64,000 bases of DNA from Onthophagus taurus (GCF_036711975.1 NC_091971.1:14825501-14889500); one strand, 5' to 3'. Shown: positions 25,069-38,229, counted from the first letter of the stretch. Translations and numbers: made by a program. Notes: generated by a model from the sequence alone, not told the origin.

Positions 25069-28000
25069 ATGGCTGAACCGGAACAGGCGCCAGAACAACC
25101 TAAGACGGCCAACCAAAAACAAGTTATCGGTAAGAAAAGCCCCAAAAAAATCTATAACCGACGACGCCGTCGCGGCTTTTTCAGAACCGGCGGCGTCCAT
25201 TTTATCTATCGTGAGCACATGTTCCCGTTTCGGCGCCTAAACAATACCGCCCCGGTCCTCAATCGACTGTAAATAAGCTCATTTTCGATTTAATTTAAAA
25301 ATTATCGCATTTTTTATTTTTAAATTCGGAAATGTCACGTGTCTGTTTAAGCAAAGCACGCTTTTTAAAATTGGCGTCGTGTCCGCCATTCTTTTTAGGC
25401 ATAGGGTTTTTTCCTGAATGTTTCAATTTATATTATTAAATCATCTTCCGCGATTTTGATTATTTTGTCATCACGGTTTATTGATGTTAATTGGATGAAA
25501 GTGAAGAGCGCGGAGCACCGGCGGGGGTCGTGTCCTGTTTGGTGCAGCACCTTCCGTTTCCCGTAAGTTTCTATTTATAGGACGCGGCGTCACGTGACCT
25601 CGGGGGTAATAACATTTGTAAAAATAATCCATGTGCGTTTTCAAACTAACGCGCATGCACAAGCTTTAATATGATTTGTTTTACAAATTTCATCAAAATC
25701 CATTCAAAGTTTTTCCACATTCATATTAACTATGTTTATAAAGAACGAGCTTTGGTTTTTAATAAATGAAATTACAATTAACCCAAAAAACTTTTCAAAT
25801 GTGTTTTATTTTCTTAAATTTTTAAGATTATTGATAAAATATGTCCTAGCAAAAATTACAAATATGTTATTTTGTTTACAGCCAGCAAGGTTACAGGCAC
25901 CGTGAAGTGGTTTAACGTAAAAAGTGGATACGGGTTTATTAATCGGTAAGAAAATCCATCTTTTAAGCAATTAACGTCTATTTCACTCTTTATTTGTGTT
26001 ATTACAGGAATGATACCAAGGAAGATGTTTTTGTTCATCAAGTAAGTATATTGTTTTTATTATTACTTTTTGTTGTTTATTTATGTAACTTACAATTTGA
26101 TAAAACATTTTTTGCACACTCCTTAGATCCACCATCTGTATTGCTGGATGGTGCTTGAGTCATAAGTGTGCTAGATAACAGTACCTCCAATGTTTACAAT
26201 ATTGTTTTTAACCATTCATTTAATTATTTTAAACTTTGTAAGCATTGGGGAACAATTAAATTGTTCTATGCTTACATGTAATCATTAATCAGGCACATCT
26301 TTTTTATGATTTAAGGTTAAATTATAATTTTTTTACATAAACAATAATCAAATGTCCTAATGTACAATATCTTTAAGGTCCTTTTATAATAAATGAAAGT
26401 AAGTGTTTGATATGGTGATATGTGGTTAACATGTTTTCTCATATAGATGTCATAGGTGTTCTTATTTTTTCCTGAATAGCTTGGATAGCTTCTTTTGGTA
26501 TTAAGTCATGATTAATGTAATTTGCAATAGTAAATGTTGAAGTGAACTCATAAGATAGTCAACAGTATAGGGCATAAAATTAAGGTTATAAATTTTATTA
26601 TGTTAACTCTATAGTAACTTTTGTTAATGTACATTTGTGATAGATAATTGAGTTTAAATTGTTTTTGTTATGTGGTAAAGGAAACTTCTGTTAAATATCA
26701 ACCCAAGTAAAGAAGTCACTTTTCAAGGAATCACTTTTTAATGAGTTTACTGCCTATTTTCTAATTGTTAAATAACATTTAAAAAGTATTTAAAGTTATC
26801 TAAGAATTTCCCTAAGTAAGTAAAAGATATTTACCCCTTATCTACTTGCCAGCTAAGCAGCTATATCAAACAGAATTGTTTTCGTCACTCTTATCACAGT
26901 AAACTAAAATGGATAATTAACAATTAATAAGTATGGTGTTTGCTAAAAATGTTTTTAGGGATCAGAAAGATCCTCTTATATTATGTTGCAGCAGAAATGA
27001 AGAAACCTTAAAGTAATCTCAAGCCATTCTGTAGGTTAAATGAATTGAATATTGAAGTTGCTCCATTTTTTGATTAGTTTATGATGTATTTTTATCAAAA
27101 TATAATCAAACGTTGAAGAGTTCATGGGATAAGCGATCAAATTCGCCAAAATAATGCCTATCTTTGTTTATGTCGTGAACACTACAACTAATTGTTTGTT
27201 GCGTCGCGCTTGCCGACTCTCCACTATGTCCTACAACGCTTTGTTCTTCGCTCCATTATGTATGTACCCTTACAGTGTCAGGGTGTTGAGTCGTTTCCTG
27301 TATTCTTGGCTGTTATTAACCAGGTTCTCTATTTGAATCTTTGTTTTCCTTCTCTTTCTGGTTGTTCCTTCCTCTAAATTGTTTTCCCAAGTTGTCCATG
27401 ATTTTCTTTAGGTATCTATCATTGCTCTTGGTTTTCAATGTACTCAAATTTACCTCATATTTCTCTATATCCTCCACTATTTCCACTTCTTCACCTGTTG
27501 GGGATTTGACAGTTCCATGTTCCAAATATTATTTTATTTGTTCGGTCATGTTCCGAGGTTCGTTACATTGTTCTGAAGCTATATACTCCATGTAGGTGAT
27601 TAGCCCAACGACAAGGCTGTACCTTGGCAGAGGGACCCTGACGGGGTGCCATTAACTGGGCAAGCTGAACCCCGGTTATTTTTACGACGTGCAATCATCC
27701 CCATTTATTCTGAGTTGTTTGGCAGAACCAATGTTGGGCCAAGGATAGCTGATTTGGGTACACAAATTAAACTAAACTTACTTAAATTGTCTCTATTCGA
27801 GTCGTTTCTTTCAGATGGTGAAAATTTGTCACTATTACATCACTGTCTTTTTCCAGGGTTATTATTAGTTCGTTGATTACCTCATCAAAACGTGGCTGCT
27901 GAACGTTATATCACAGTTCTATTTTCAGAATGTGTTCACATCGCTTTCAATCTTCTTTCGATAATGTTGGAAAGAGAATTCATCACATAAATTTTCTACG

Positions 28001-30126
28001 TAATTTCTTTTAAAAGTAACATTTTTTTGTAACTACAGATTATTTTATACACACTTAAACCAACTCTATAAAGTTATCATTTAGATGGTGAGGGAGTAAA
28101 CAATGCAACTTCAACTTTATACTTTTTACATATGGGTTGTTTTGTTTTATAATATACAACTTTCTTTTTTTTTTCACAAGTTTTGTGATTTTCCCAAAAA
28201 GTTAATGTTTCGATGTTGCAACCACTTCATTATTTCAGGCATACGTTTTGTAGATTCTGAACATCTTCTTGCTTGTTTGTTATTGTATGGGGCGTTATAC
28301 AGGTTCATTCAAAAAACCGTTCAGAAACTTCTAGTAAATTCATCTTAATCTTTTGATCAAAGCAATAGTTTTTAAGAAAAACACGTTTGTAGAAAATTTT
28401 TTAATCCAATCAAAAACTGTTGCTTTAATCAAAGTGTTATAAGAGATCAATTGATAGATAATTGATCACTTTACACGAAAATACTGCCCGTTTCACAAAA
28501 TTAGCAGTGGCGTTGAACATATTTTTAAAAAAGGGATTTTTATTGCAGATAATGTTTAATTTTAAAGAAACTTTGACCCGCTATATCTCGTTAAGGAGGC
28601 ATTTGCGACCCGATGTATATTAAGACTATTCGTCTTAACTTTTCATGTATTATCTACTCTAGAAGTCTGTCAGCGGTTTTATGAATTACCCTGTATATCA
28701 CTAACACGCTGTTCTCCGAAAAATTAGGCATTAGTTGTTTGTTCAACCATTTCTTACTTATGGAAAGTAGTAATAGAGAATTACCGATATAAAAATCCGC
28801 TAAGGTAATATGTTTGGTATCTGTCAATTGCATTCCTTCTGTTTTAGCTGCATTATCTAACCAATAATCATTTCCTCCTCATACTGATAGTGTCCAGTAG
28901 CCTTGAAAACACGGCATACCTGTTGTGTCCATCAATAGTTTCTATAACAAGTCCAAAAAGTAAGATAAATTTGCCAAAAAGGTACGAATTTATGTGGTGC
29001 CTAAAAAATTGATATCTGCTGGAAGTATATATTATGGTGTTTTCTCAGATTCTGTGAGATCAACAGTTGGCAAAGAGCTACAGGTTATAATTCAAAATTT
29101 CTTTTTGAGCATCACTACATGCCATGTAGATCCATGTATATCTATATATTGGTATCTACTGGTAGTAAAACATCAGCAAAATGATTTCCCATAAAATACT
29201 TTGCAGCTGCCTTGCGGCGAAGATCGTGTTTGAATATTTTTAGCGCGACAAATCATATATTTTTTAGTATTGTTTAAAACTAAGGTTATGATTGCTTTTA
29301 TAACTCTAAATATTTTTCTTTTTATTCATTTTAGTCAGCAATTGTTAAGAACAATCCTAAAAAGGCGGTGCGATCAGTGGGAGACGGTGAAGTAGTGGAA
29401 TTCAGCGTCGTCGTCGGCGAAAAAGGTAATGAGGCTGCGAATGTAACAGGACCGAATGGATATCCAGTGCGCGGCTCACCATACGCTGCGGATCGTAGAC
29501 CCGGTTTTCGCAAATGGTTCTATCCAAGGGGCGGCCGCGGAGGCGGACGAGGCGGAAATCGTAGACCGCATTCAAACACCCGTAGTGAGGGTGATAAAGA
29601 AGGCACTGAAGACGGCGGACAACAGGGTGGCCCACCGTTGCGCAAATATAGACCGAGGCGCGGGCGCGGCGGTTATGGCGGTGGCGGTGGCTATTATAGA
29701 GGCCCCTATCGCGGCGGACCGCCCGGAGATAACGAGCATGGCGATGGCGAAGGCGGCGGTGGCATGAGAGGTCGTGGAGGCGGTGGACCGCCACGTCGTT
29801 TCTTCCATAGAAACTTCCGTAGCCGAGGCGGCAGAAGACCACGCTCTCAGGACGGCCAGGGCCAAGCAGAACATAGCGGTGAGGAAGGAGGAAACCGCGG
29901 ACAAACCCGCCCAAGATACCGCAGGCGTGGTATTGTTCGTAACCGCGGAAATAATTCGCAGTCGGAATCAACCAACATTAAGGCTGAAGATACCACTGCG
30001 ACCACTAAATCTGAAGTAAGCAATTAAATTTTTGATCAAATCCAATTTGATCGTTTGATGTTAATTTTTATTTTTTTATAGGAAAGTCAACCTGTGCAGA
30101 ATACCACCACTGAAAGTACTGCATAG
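25069..30126 (+). CDS. yps: Y-box cold-shock-domain protein (ypsilon schachtel / YBX1-like)
   Basis: Five exons: 25069-25129, 25882-25945, 26008-26041, 29335-30015 and 30082-30126. They total 885 nt and 294 aa. Y-box proteins bind mRNA and single-stranded DNA, package stored mRNA in RNPs and regulate translation. The cold-shock domain covers residues ~22-90, with RNP1 'KSGYGFI', RNP2 'VFVHQ' and the typical '[20 protein letters not shown]'. A long C-terminal Gly/Arg-rich RGG-type region follows ('[13 protein letters not shown]', '[15 protein letters not shown]'), interspersed with basic/acidic islands as in YBX1. The exon 1 ATG has a strong Kozak context. A 3.3-kb intron (26042-29334) carries transposon debris. 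The 3' UTR is A-rich, with AATAAA near 30524 and 30959. Confidence 0.95.
27150..27600 (-). pseudogene. Broken coding remnant in the Y-box intron, family unknown
   Basis: The minus strand keeps an almost continuous hydrophilic frame around 27316-27595 ('[19 protein letters not shown]', one stop, then '[20 protein letters not shown]' and '[17 protein letters not shown]'). It is Lys/Glu-rich, with a composition unlike the surrounding intron. A retroelement ORF1-like origin is possible, but I do not recognise the family. Confidence 0.35.
28300..28693. mobile_element. MITE with TA target site, 394 bp
   Basis: The left end starts 'CAGGTTCATTCAAAAAACCG' and the right end, read on the minus strand, starts 'CAGGGTAATTCATAAAACCG'. 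Both continue to 'acttctag', giving an imperfect terminal inverted repeat of about 36 bp. TATA lies on both outer sides. There is no coding capacity. The TA target suggests the Tc1/mariner superfamily. Confidence 0.7.
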
Positions 30127-31790
30127 GTACTTTCTTCATACCATCATAAAAAAAACAAAAAAAAAATAATCAGCCAATGTTTAAATAACAAAAAAAAAAC
30201 AACTTAATTAGTGCGTGAATTTATAAAATAAGAAAGCAGACAAAAGACATTTCATAGCAATATGATCATCTTGAGTAAATTTGTAACTAATGAAGTAATA
30301 AAAAAATCGATAATGTGAATTTTTGAGTGAAGGTGAAGTTTGGCGATCGCTGAGCGCCGTCCTATATCCGTTTTTTATACAATTTTACATGTGTATATGC
30401 TGTCTACTTGGGCCTGAGCCGGTCGACGCCAACCTTCGACCTCGTCGTTTTCTTTCCAAACGAAAATGTTTGTGAAATGTCTTTCAACCCTTGTCTCGCT
30501 TCATTGATTTCTTCTCATAACCATAAATAAATAAAATTAAAAAAAAAAACAAAATTCAACAATTGCCGATCTGTCAACTCTTCGACAATTGTTGTAAACA
30601 AAAAAAGATTGCAACACCTAACTTTTCTTTCCAACCGATGGAAACAAAAACACTGAAAAAAGGAGAAAAAAAATTCGCAAAATAAAAATTAAGGAACGGA
30701 CGTTTTAATCCACCCACGCCCACCTAAATCTCTCTTCGATCAACAGTGTCCCACTTTTTCGGTGTTACATTTGTGATTAGATATAGTATGATATGTATTT
30801 TTCTTTATTTTTTGGAATTGACGCTCGATGTAACGATGAATATCGCCGTTTCGATTACCGACCGTTTTTGTCAAGTGAATATTCAGTTTTTTAAGCGCTC
30901 TTTTTCGTAATCTAATTTACCATTTAGTTTATTTTCTGTACGACTGTTGGTGAAGAGAATAAATGTCTGTTCTTTATTCCATTATTTTTTATCATCTAAA
31001 ACCTTTAAATCTATTTTAACGTGTTACAGATGATATAAGTTTTAGTTGCAAACTAATTATATTTTATCAAAATAATTAAATTTGATAACAATCTTATATT
31101 TGATTTATACACATGGAGTTTCAAAATACTTGCAATGCATATTTGATTTGTTGATGCAATCTAATAAAAGTATTAACTTTATCAGATTCAAATACAACTT
31201 TCAACTTGACTGTTACATTATTGATATTCTAAAGGGAACTAGAATTTGACGTTATTTTTTAAGTTATGTTTTATGATGGTATTTATTAATCGCAACTTCT
31301 TTTTAGGTGCAATATAAGCTGATGAGAAGAACTTCATAAATATCTGATATACTTATGCTTTAAAATTAAACTTGGCACTTTAATCAGAGCCTGCATTCAA
31401 AACTTATTATTTTCTTGTCATATTGAACTAAGTTGGCTTTTGTGGTACTGAAACCGGATCATGTAACTCGTATTATTTCGAAATTTAATTCCTCAAAGTT
31501 TATCTCATCCATTCTTATTAGCACTAGTTAATTTTTTAAATGCCAATCTTAATGAATGTGCTAATTTTCGTAGTTAAATACCAAACGAATACGTTAATAA
31601 TCAAAAAAAAAAACGTTATTTAATTATTCGTGAATAATATCGAAAAATTTTAAGTTTGTGTACTTATTATTATATCGTGTTGGTGACACGACAAAATTAA
31701 TCCCGATTTTTTAATATCAGTTATCGAAAAAAAAACGTAGGATGAGTTATTGTTTCAGTACTTAAATTTAAACCCATTATTAGTCCTTTG
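30127..31790. other. Y-box 3' UTR and convergent intergenic DNA
   Basis: A-rich 3' UTR to about 30985, then AT-rich DNA up to the 3' end of the convergent IDGF gene. No further gene is seen. Confidence 0.4.
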
Positions 31791-31854
31791 TGTATTATTT
31801 ATTTATCGCAATTGAACAGAATGTAAAATAATTAAAAAGATATATTTTATATTT

Positions 31855-34800
31855 TTACAACCTATGTTTAGCTGTACGAACAATAGGGAATTTATCACCC
31901 GTACATAATCCTCTGAAATCATCCAAAGTTATGTCATCGATTGCAACACCGCCTAATCCTTTGGCACGTGCATAAGCAGCTTTATTTCCTGCTGTTTCTG
32001 GATCTTCGTATCCTACCCAAATACCACCTTCTTCATTGCTGTCAGGTAAACGGAATGCATATATTCCTGAAATAAGCAAAAAACATTTTATACTTATTTC
32101 ATAAAGAAATGTTAAGGTGAAATTAAACAAAAACCAAAGGGATATTGTTGTTTTCCCTTTATAATTTTTTTTACCTACCATATCTTTTGTCTACATCTGT
32201 ACTATTCCAACGTTCTAGAAAAACATTTAACATGCAAAAACCCCTTAATAAATAAATATATAAAATAACTTAACCCACCGTATCTTTTAGTTGGATCTCC
32301 AACTTTTCTTAAATGAGTTCCAGCTCCTTTCAGGTTGTTAGGATTTGCAATTTTGCTACAAACCTCGGGGTAACTTAAAATACCGGGGGTTTTTGTATAA
32401 GGTCCTTCTTCACCAGCTCCATCAACCGTGAAAGGTGGAACTCCGCTAATCGCTGAATCTTCAGTCATTTTCCATGATCTTCCGTATGTTGGGATACCCA
32501 AAATAAGTTTGTTGCTAGGAGCACCGGTTTCAAGCCTACAAAAAATTTATTGTACTCCTTTTATTAATGATTGTAATATTTAAATAATTATTACCAATGT
32601 CTGACAATTGTATCGGCATTTTCGTCCGCTTTACGATCATATAAAGCGTACAAAGGTGCTGGATAATCAGCTTCTTTTGGATTACGAGTAGGATTGTAGA
32701 AATCATAAGCCAGGATGTTTACCAAATCTACATGTTGAATTAGGTTCCTTGTGTCCATATAAACTAAAAGATTATTTAAGGATTCATAATAGGCTTACAC
32801 AATAGGCTGTTTATGTGTATGACGTCATCATAAATGGTGAGATTTCATTAATTTAACCTTGTTGGGGACGACATAATCTAATTTAACTCTTAAAAAATAA
32901 CGGTCTCATTCTATTGTTTAATTGTATTATTTCTTTTCGTTCTTTTTTTTTATTATTTTAGAAAAACATAATAAAAAATGTTACCTGTGCTGTTAACATT
33001 TGGAAGGACAGAAAGAGTAACCAATAATCCATCATGTCTGAATGTATTTTTAACTTCACGAACCAAAGCAGTAAATTGCTCCTTATGTTCTTCTTCTTTA
33101 TCGTCTTTTTTTGATTCACCAACAATCTTCTTTTTTATAGAATGGAAGAATGAACCTAAAGAATAATTTTTTAAGCAATCAACATAAAAATATATTGATA
33201 GCAATTTTGTATAGAATCTCATGATGGTCTTTTGTGATTTTTTGAGGTGGCTTAACTTCTTATTTGTTTATTGAAATAAGTTTTGTTTTAGCAGTGTCTG
33301 TGAAGCCTTTATTAGGTGAGGTAAACTCTCAAATAATATGTGCAAAATTGTAGTTAAATCTTCTAGTACTTAACACGTTCGCTGCCGACCGACCCCGTTA
33401 ACCATGGTTTAGATACGAGTTAACTCGTAGTCGGCAGCGAACGTGTTAATCTAGATGTTCGCGAGTCCATTATTTATTGGGCAAAAAAATAGGTAAACGC
33501 AATTCCAGATGGGTTTGAATATTTTATTTGATATAGTATGCAATGTGCATGAAAGTATAAAGATAGAGGAAGATAAAGTGTTTTTGCAAAAACGGGGTTA
33601 TTTGGTTAAACTGCGATTTTCCAGTTAATATGAAGAAGCTCTTTTCGGGAGACATAAACGTTAGGAAAAAGGGGAGGAAAGGATTGTATTTCACATAACG
33701 TGATTGTATCTTTACACTGATGCCAGCCAGGTTTCAGTATATACAAATACCTAATTATAAACAGTCCAGTCAAAAGGTTTGACTTCAAATAAGGACAGAA
33801 AGGGCAGGTGTCATAAAGGATGTGCATGTTCTAATAGCATGTTCATTGTGACAGAAAGTTTATAGCTGGATTAGAGTCAGAAGAACAACTACTTGTTATC
33901 TCAAAACTGAATAGAATAAGATTAATCCAAGACAGATTTGAAATCATTAAGTGAGATTTCAACTGTTTTAAGGTTGGATTCTTGATAACAATGTGAAAAA
34001 AAAGTGTTTACAACCTCTAACACTGGCTGTTTTAGGGGTGAATGAACTTTTTTCCGCCAAAATGAAGATGTAAATCCCATCTAAAGAACAAATATAGAGA
34101 TATCTACACAGTACTTAAAATGTATCTCCTGATGGATGGAATATTACTTACAATAAATGAGTCATGTAAGAATTTTTGGAGAAATCCCCCGAATTGAAAG
34201 TTCGAAATGCTATATCAGAGCCACTAGTGTGGTGGCTCAACTACTTTACCCATAATTATCTAACAAAGAGCTAAGAACTGAAGCAAGACAGCAATCAAGT
34301 ACCTACAACAACATAGGTATTACAGCAATTGGTGGGATTGGTAGGATTACTAGAACCATCACATTTAGTATACTATCGGATCAGGATAACAATGCCAAGT
34401 TTCCAAGAATCAATAAAAGTAGCCAGAACATAAGAAACGTGTTTAAATTACAATTTACCGAAAGCGGTACAGCTCCTTCACTACCTATTATTCAAAGGAG
34501 GATAGTTTAGTTTACCAGAACAATGGATACTATTAATTGATGGATTAAGATAAAGTCTAAAGGCAAATGAAAACATAATTGATCTTTACCTGTTGCGTAC
34601 GGGACTTATTTAAAAGAAACCAGAATACGCAGCTTGTAAATGGCAAATATGTGCAGATTCGAAAGTAGTGGCATTAATTTTAGAATTGTAATCTGGCTAT
34701 ATCAAGAAGTTGCACATCAAACTTAGTTTAATCAAATATTTTGGTGAAAGGAGTTCGTAAAGATGGAGTACGATTTCAAAAGATAAAATTCCTAGGCGCA

Positions 34801-37430
34801 GTGGGACCAGAATTAAAGAAAGGATATTTGTAGGTCCTCATATAAGAACATTGATCTATAATCCCTCTTTCGAAGTCTTACTTTCGCCACAAATTTCACG
34901 TCAGCCACAAATCTCCAGATTTACATTTCAATGTTTTGCTGTCAAAGATGAATCCTTTTTAAATAATACTGGACCCAAAGATACAATACCGGCACTAACC
35001 TAACTAAATGATTTTCACCTTTTGTTGGTCTACCTTATTCTGCATGTAGACTATTGTAAGCATATCTGATGGAGATATTTTTATGTAAAACATAATCATA
35101 TTCATTTCTGCTACCAATGTATGCTGGAATGCTTCAACATAGTATTTTTGAACCCACAGCCGATTTACCTATGACAAAAACACCATGATTGCTACTTATG
35201 GGGCGACGCAGTAGTTATGGATACACATACATCTCTTGAAGTGCCGTCTCAACATCTGCAATGTCATTTACTATTGATGAAAAAGTGGCTAAAATAGTTG
35301 CAAGTAAAAATAAATTCTAGTAAATCACTTTCACATTAACAAAACTCAGTCTAGACAGTAAGTTGCTAGAACCTGTTTAGGAACACGGAATTTAGTTATG
35401 GAGCACCACTAGCGAAACATATAGATGCAGTGATTTCAATCTATATGTCATCAAGACATAAATATGCTTACTGTAAAAGAGCCAATTACCCAGCGAAGTT
35501 CCAAGTACCAGCTAAGGCTTGAAGTCCACCCAAATCGACTTGCAAAAATCCTATTACACCACACAAGTATTAAATACTGAAGAGAAAGAATCTATAAGAC
35601 TCATCTTTGACGGAATGATTAACCTATCATTCTGCTATCCATCTGCAAATCGCGATACTGTATAGTAGTATTTGTTATCGAATGTTATAACTTTTAATAG
35701 ATAGTTAGTTATAATTTAGATTTGTTTTCGGGTTCCTTCTATGTGAATTTGTGGTTTTATTTGTGATATATATTGTTAAACACTCAATAATATTCACCAA
35801 GAGTTATTAAACAGATTTGAAAGAAAGATCTAACAAAGGATGTATGGGCCAAAACATGACACCAACCTGGAAGGATGGGGACAATTAATAAACTACGAGA
35901 TAAGACAACTGCAGGAAGGAGTGATCAGCGTGGATAGGCTGAAGTGGCTGGAACACGTCTGGAAAACTCCGGCAGAGTGTGTAGCAAGTAGGGTATTCAC
36001 TCAAACACCAGAGGGTTGTCTACCAAGAGGAAGACCAAGGAGGGATGGATGGAAAATGTTAGGGAGGATGCAGGTGCAGAACTGGGGCCAGAATTTAGAC
36101 CAAAAGCAAGATTAATGGAGACGTGTTGTAGAACAGGTCAAGGCTCACAATGGGCTGTAGTGCAATATATTTATTGTTGTTATATGTGATAGATTGAATA
36201 ATTTTAAATCATACCAATAGAGCTGCGAATCTTCTTCGGTTTAGTTTTGGGGAATTCCCAACCAAGATCCAAACCATCAAAACCGTATGACTTTACCAAT
36301 GTATGAGCAGAATTAACGAACGCCAATCTTGTATCTACCGATTCCAACTGGAAAAATGATACATAATGTTATAAAAGAGAAAAAAAAAACTTTTTTTGTC
36401 ACCAGCGCGTGTTAAATGTAAATTACACTTACGCTTGCAAACAAGGTCTATTGGTTTATTCATGAACTAATTTTATTGTTCTTTATTTGAAAATGACTCA
36501 TGAGTCATGTCGCGGTAAAGAGATTTATCATTGAGTGTAAACTTTCAATGAATTATTATAGCGATTAAATTTTTTTAAGAAATATTTTTATGAAATTTAA
36601 ACAGTAATTTTATTATGTAACCAATACTTTTTCGCTTGCTTTAACTTTAAAAATAATCTTTTTGTTGATCTAAGATTATTTTGGTGTTAATTTTCTGTGC
36701 TGACCAAGTACTACGTGTAAACAATATCGATTAAAAACCATTGTGGTTTTTTAAAAACAATTTTTTTACTTATGTAAAGTTTTTTCTTTGTTAACTTACC
36801 AACGTTAAATATTTCGCTTTAGTTTCAACATCATCATAATCATGTCCAACCGCTAAAAGAATTCTTAAACCAGGATATCTTCTTTTCAATTCGGTAATTT
36901 TCCTGTAATTATCTTGTGTTACATCGTAACGTTCATTCAATGGCATCAATTTGTTAGTATCGGCGTTAATTACGGCTGATTTGTAAATTAAGTGTGTGCA
37001 GAATTGCAGAGCAGGGTCAATGAAGCCTATATCGAATTTGCCTTGACCTGAAAATTTCCAGAAATTTCACTTTAAACTCAACGAAGATATCGAATTTCTT
37101 TGTAATCCGATTCGTTTAATTATGATAAGTTATCAAGAATATTATTTATTAGAACTCTCAAAGTCCATTAAAAAAATTCTAAGTAGTGCAAAATTAATAT
37201 AGTGTCAATGTCTTTCTCGAGAAAACTATTTTTAAAATATGATTTAATTACTTCAAGGTGTTTACAAATCACCTGACTAATTATTATAATAAAAATAGAA
37301 ATTTTTCTTAAGGAAATTACTTACTTTCTCTTGTATTGGATCTACTATCATAATAACATACAACTTTAGGCTCTGCCTGAGAATATAAAACACTTGCCAA
37401 AAAGGCAAGAGCTGCTAAATAAAATTGCAT
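31855..37430 (-). CDS. Idgf4: Imaginal disc growth factor (chitinase-like, Idgf4-type)
   Basis: Seven exons: 37325-37430, 36800-37047, 36215-36347, 32985-33155, 32595-32763, 32279-32535 and 31855-32066. They total 1296 nt and 431 aa, close to other IDGFs. The signal peptide is residues 1-18 ('MQFYLAALAFLASVLYSQA'). A GH18 barrel follows, with 'KVVCYYDSRS', 'LRILLAVGHDYDD' and 'FDGLDLGWEFP'. In active chitinases the last motif is DGxDxDWEYP. Here the Asp before Trp-Glu is Gly147, although Glu149 is kept, so chitin cleavage is unlikely. The IDGF-specific insertion 'EEEHKEQFTALVREVKNTFR' is present. IDGFs are secreted growth factors of imaginal tissue and haemolymph, with roles in cuticle and wounds. 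AATAAA on the minus strand lies ~50 nt after the stop. Assignment to the Idgf4 branch is by eye. Confidence 0.93.
32179..32214 (-). other. Candidate 36-nt cassette exon of the IDGF gene
   Basis: It lies between exons 6 and 7, with an acceptor 'tttttctag' and a donor 'gtaggt'. It is 36 nt long and phase 1 at both ends, like the flanking intron, so inclusion adds 12 residues ('ERWNSTDVDKRY') without a frame change. Its end ('AAAGATATGGTAGGT') mirrors the exon 6 end ('AAAGATACGGTGGGT'), and its start ('AACGTTGGA') mirrors exon 6's 'AAAGTTGGA'. This suggests a tandem duplication of the exon 6 tail. Whether it is spliced in is not known. Homologous IDGFs usually go straight from 'KRYG' to 'YAFRLPD'. 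Confidence 0.5.
33370..33449. mobile_element. Mini-MITE with TTAA ends (piggyBac-like)
   Basis: Perfect 20-base inverted repeats, 'TTAACACGTTCGCTGCCGAC' at 33370-33389 and its complement at 33430-33449, flank 40 bases. TTAA at both outer edges equals the piggyBac target duplication. The element is only 80 bp. The CpG-rich arms stand out in AT-rich intron DNA. Confidence 0.75.
34741..34900 (+). pseudogene. Frameshifted transposon-associated coding fragment in the IDGF intron
   Basis: The plus strand reads 'GVRKDGVRFQKIKFLGAVGP' then, after a 1-base shift, 'FVGPHIRTLIYNPSFE'. This pattern ('KeG.fvGPqIreL') is one I associate with multicopy uncharacterised insect ORFs of mobile origin. Only a short piece is legible. 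Confidence 0.4.
35836..36165 (+). mobile_element. LINE C-terminal remnant
   Basis: The 91-codon frame at 35840-36115 contains 'VDRLKWLEHVWKTPAECVAS' and 'PEGCLPRGRPRRDGWKM'. It matches the tail of LINE reverse transcriptases (family pattern 'RLrWfGHv.Rm...r..k....p.G.R.rGRPr..W'). It lies in the intron between IDGF exons 3 and 4 and is truncated at its 5' end. Confidence 0.75.
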
Positions 37431-38229
37431 TATGGACTGTGATCTTGATACTCTTGATCTTTAGTACTCAACGAATTTACAACAACTGGCCATTTGACCA
37501 TTTCATCGATGTTAATATCTATTAGCACAGATTGCGTCACAATTGGATTAATTTTGGAAGGGGAATTTCAAGAACTCGGACTTCTTAAGAACATTTTAAC
37601 AAACATAAAAAAACAAAACGTGTGTTGCTTTCGAATCTTTCAATTCGACGCTGTTAGGATGAAATCTTTTAGAAATCAAGTTCATTCTAGGAATTTTTTT
37701 TGTATTTTTCATAACCGGCTTTTTATAAACAATTTAAATTGTTAAGTAAAGAAATTTGAAGAGTTATACGATTTAAATTTTGTGGTTTTACTTGAAAAGT
37801 TACAAAACATTAGTTTATAATTTCAATTTAACAATATTCATTTAACGTTTCCTTTAGCTTGTTTATAAGAAAGTTTCAGATTTAAGATTAGTGAACTCAA
37901 TATGATAACCTTTGATATTTATTTTTAAAAAGTAAATCAATGTTTACTAAATAAACGATTTCTGGGAATTTTTGTTGTTCTCCTTATTTGAGTAATTATG
38001 TTTATTCGAATTTAAAATAATACGAAAGAAATTATATGATTTTGAGTCTCAGCTGAAATATAACAATGTTTATTCTTTAAAAATGTATACATATTGTTAA
38101 ATTTTGTTGTTAAAATTTAATTTTTCTATATTTCTCCCTGGATATAAACATTTTCTATTTAAAGATCAATTCTAGCATAATATATCATTTTTACTCTGTT
38201 CTCCAAATTAATCATCTTTGAGTTAGATG
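37431..38229. other. Divergent intergenic DNA upstream of IDGF
   Basis: It contains the IDGF 5' region and AT-rich DNA. No exon or repeat is recognised apart from runs of A/T. Confidence 0.35.

Noticed and set aside
29402-29971. Minus-strand 189-codon frame opposite the Y-box RGG exon
   Set aside because: The Gly/Arg codon bias of the sense strand explains the lack of stops on the other strand.
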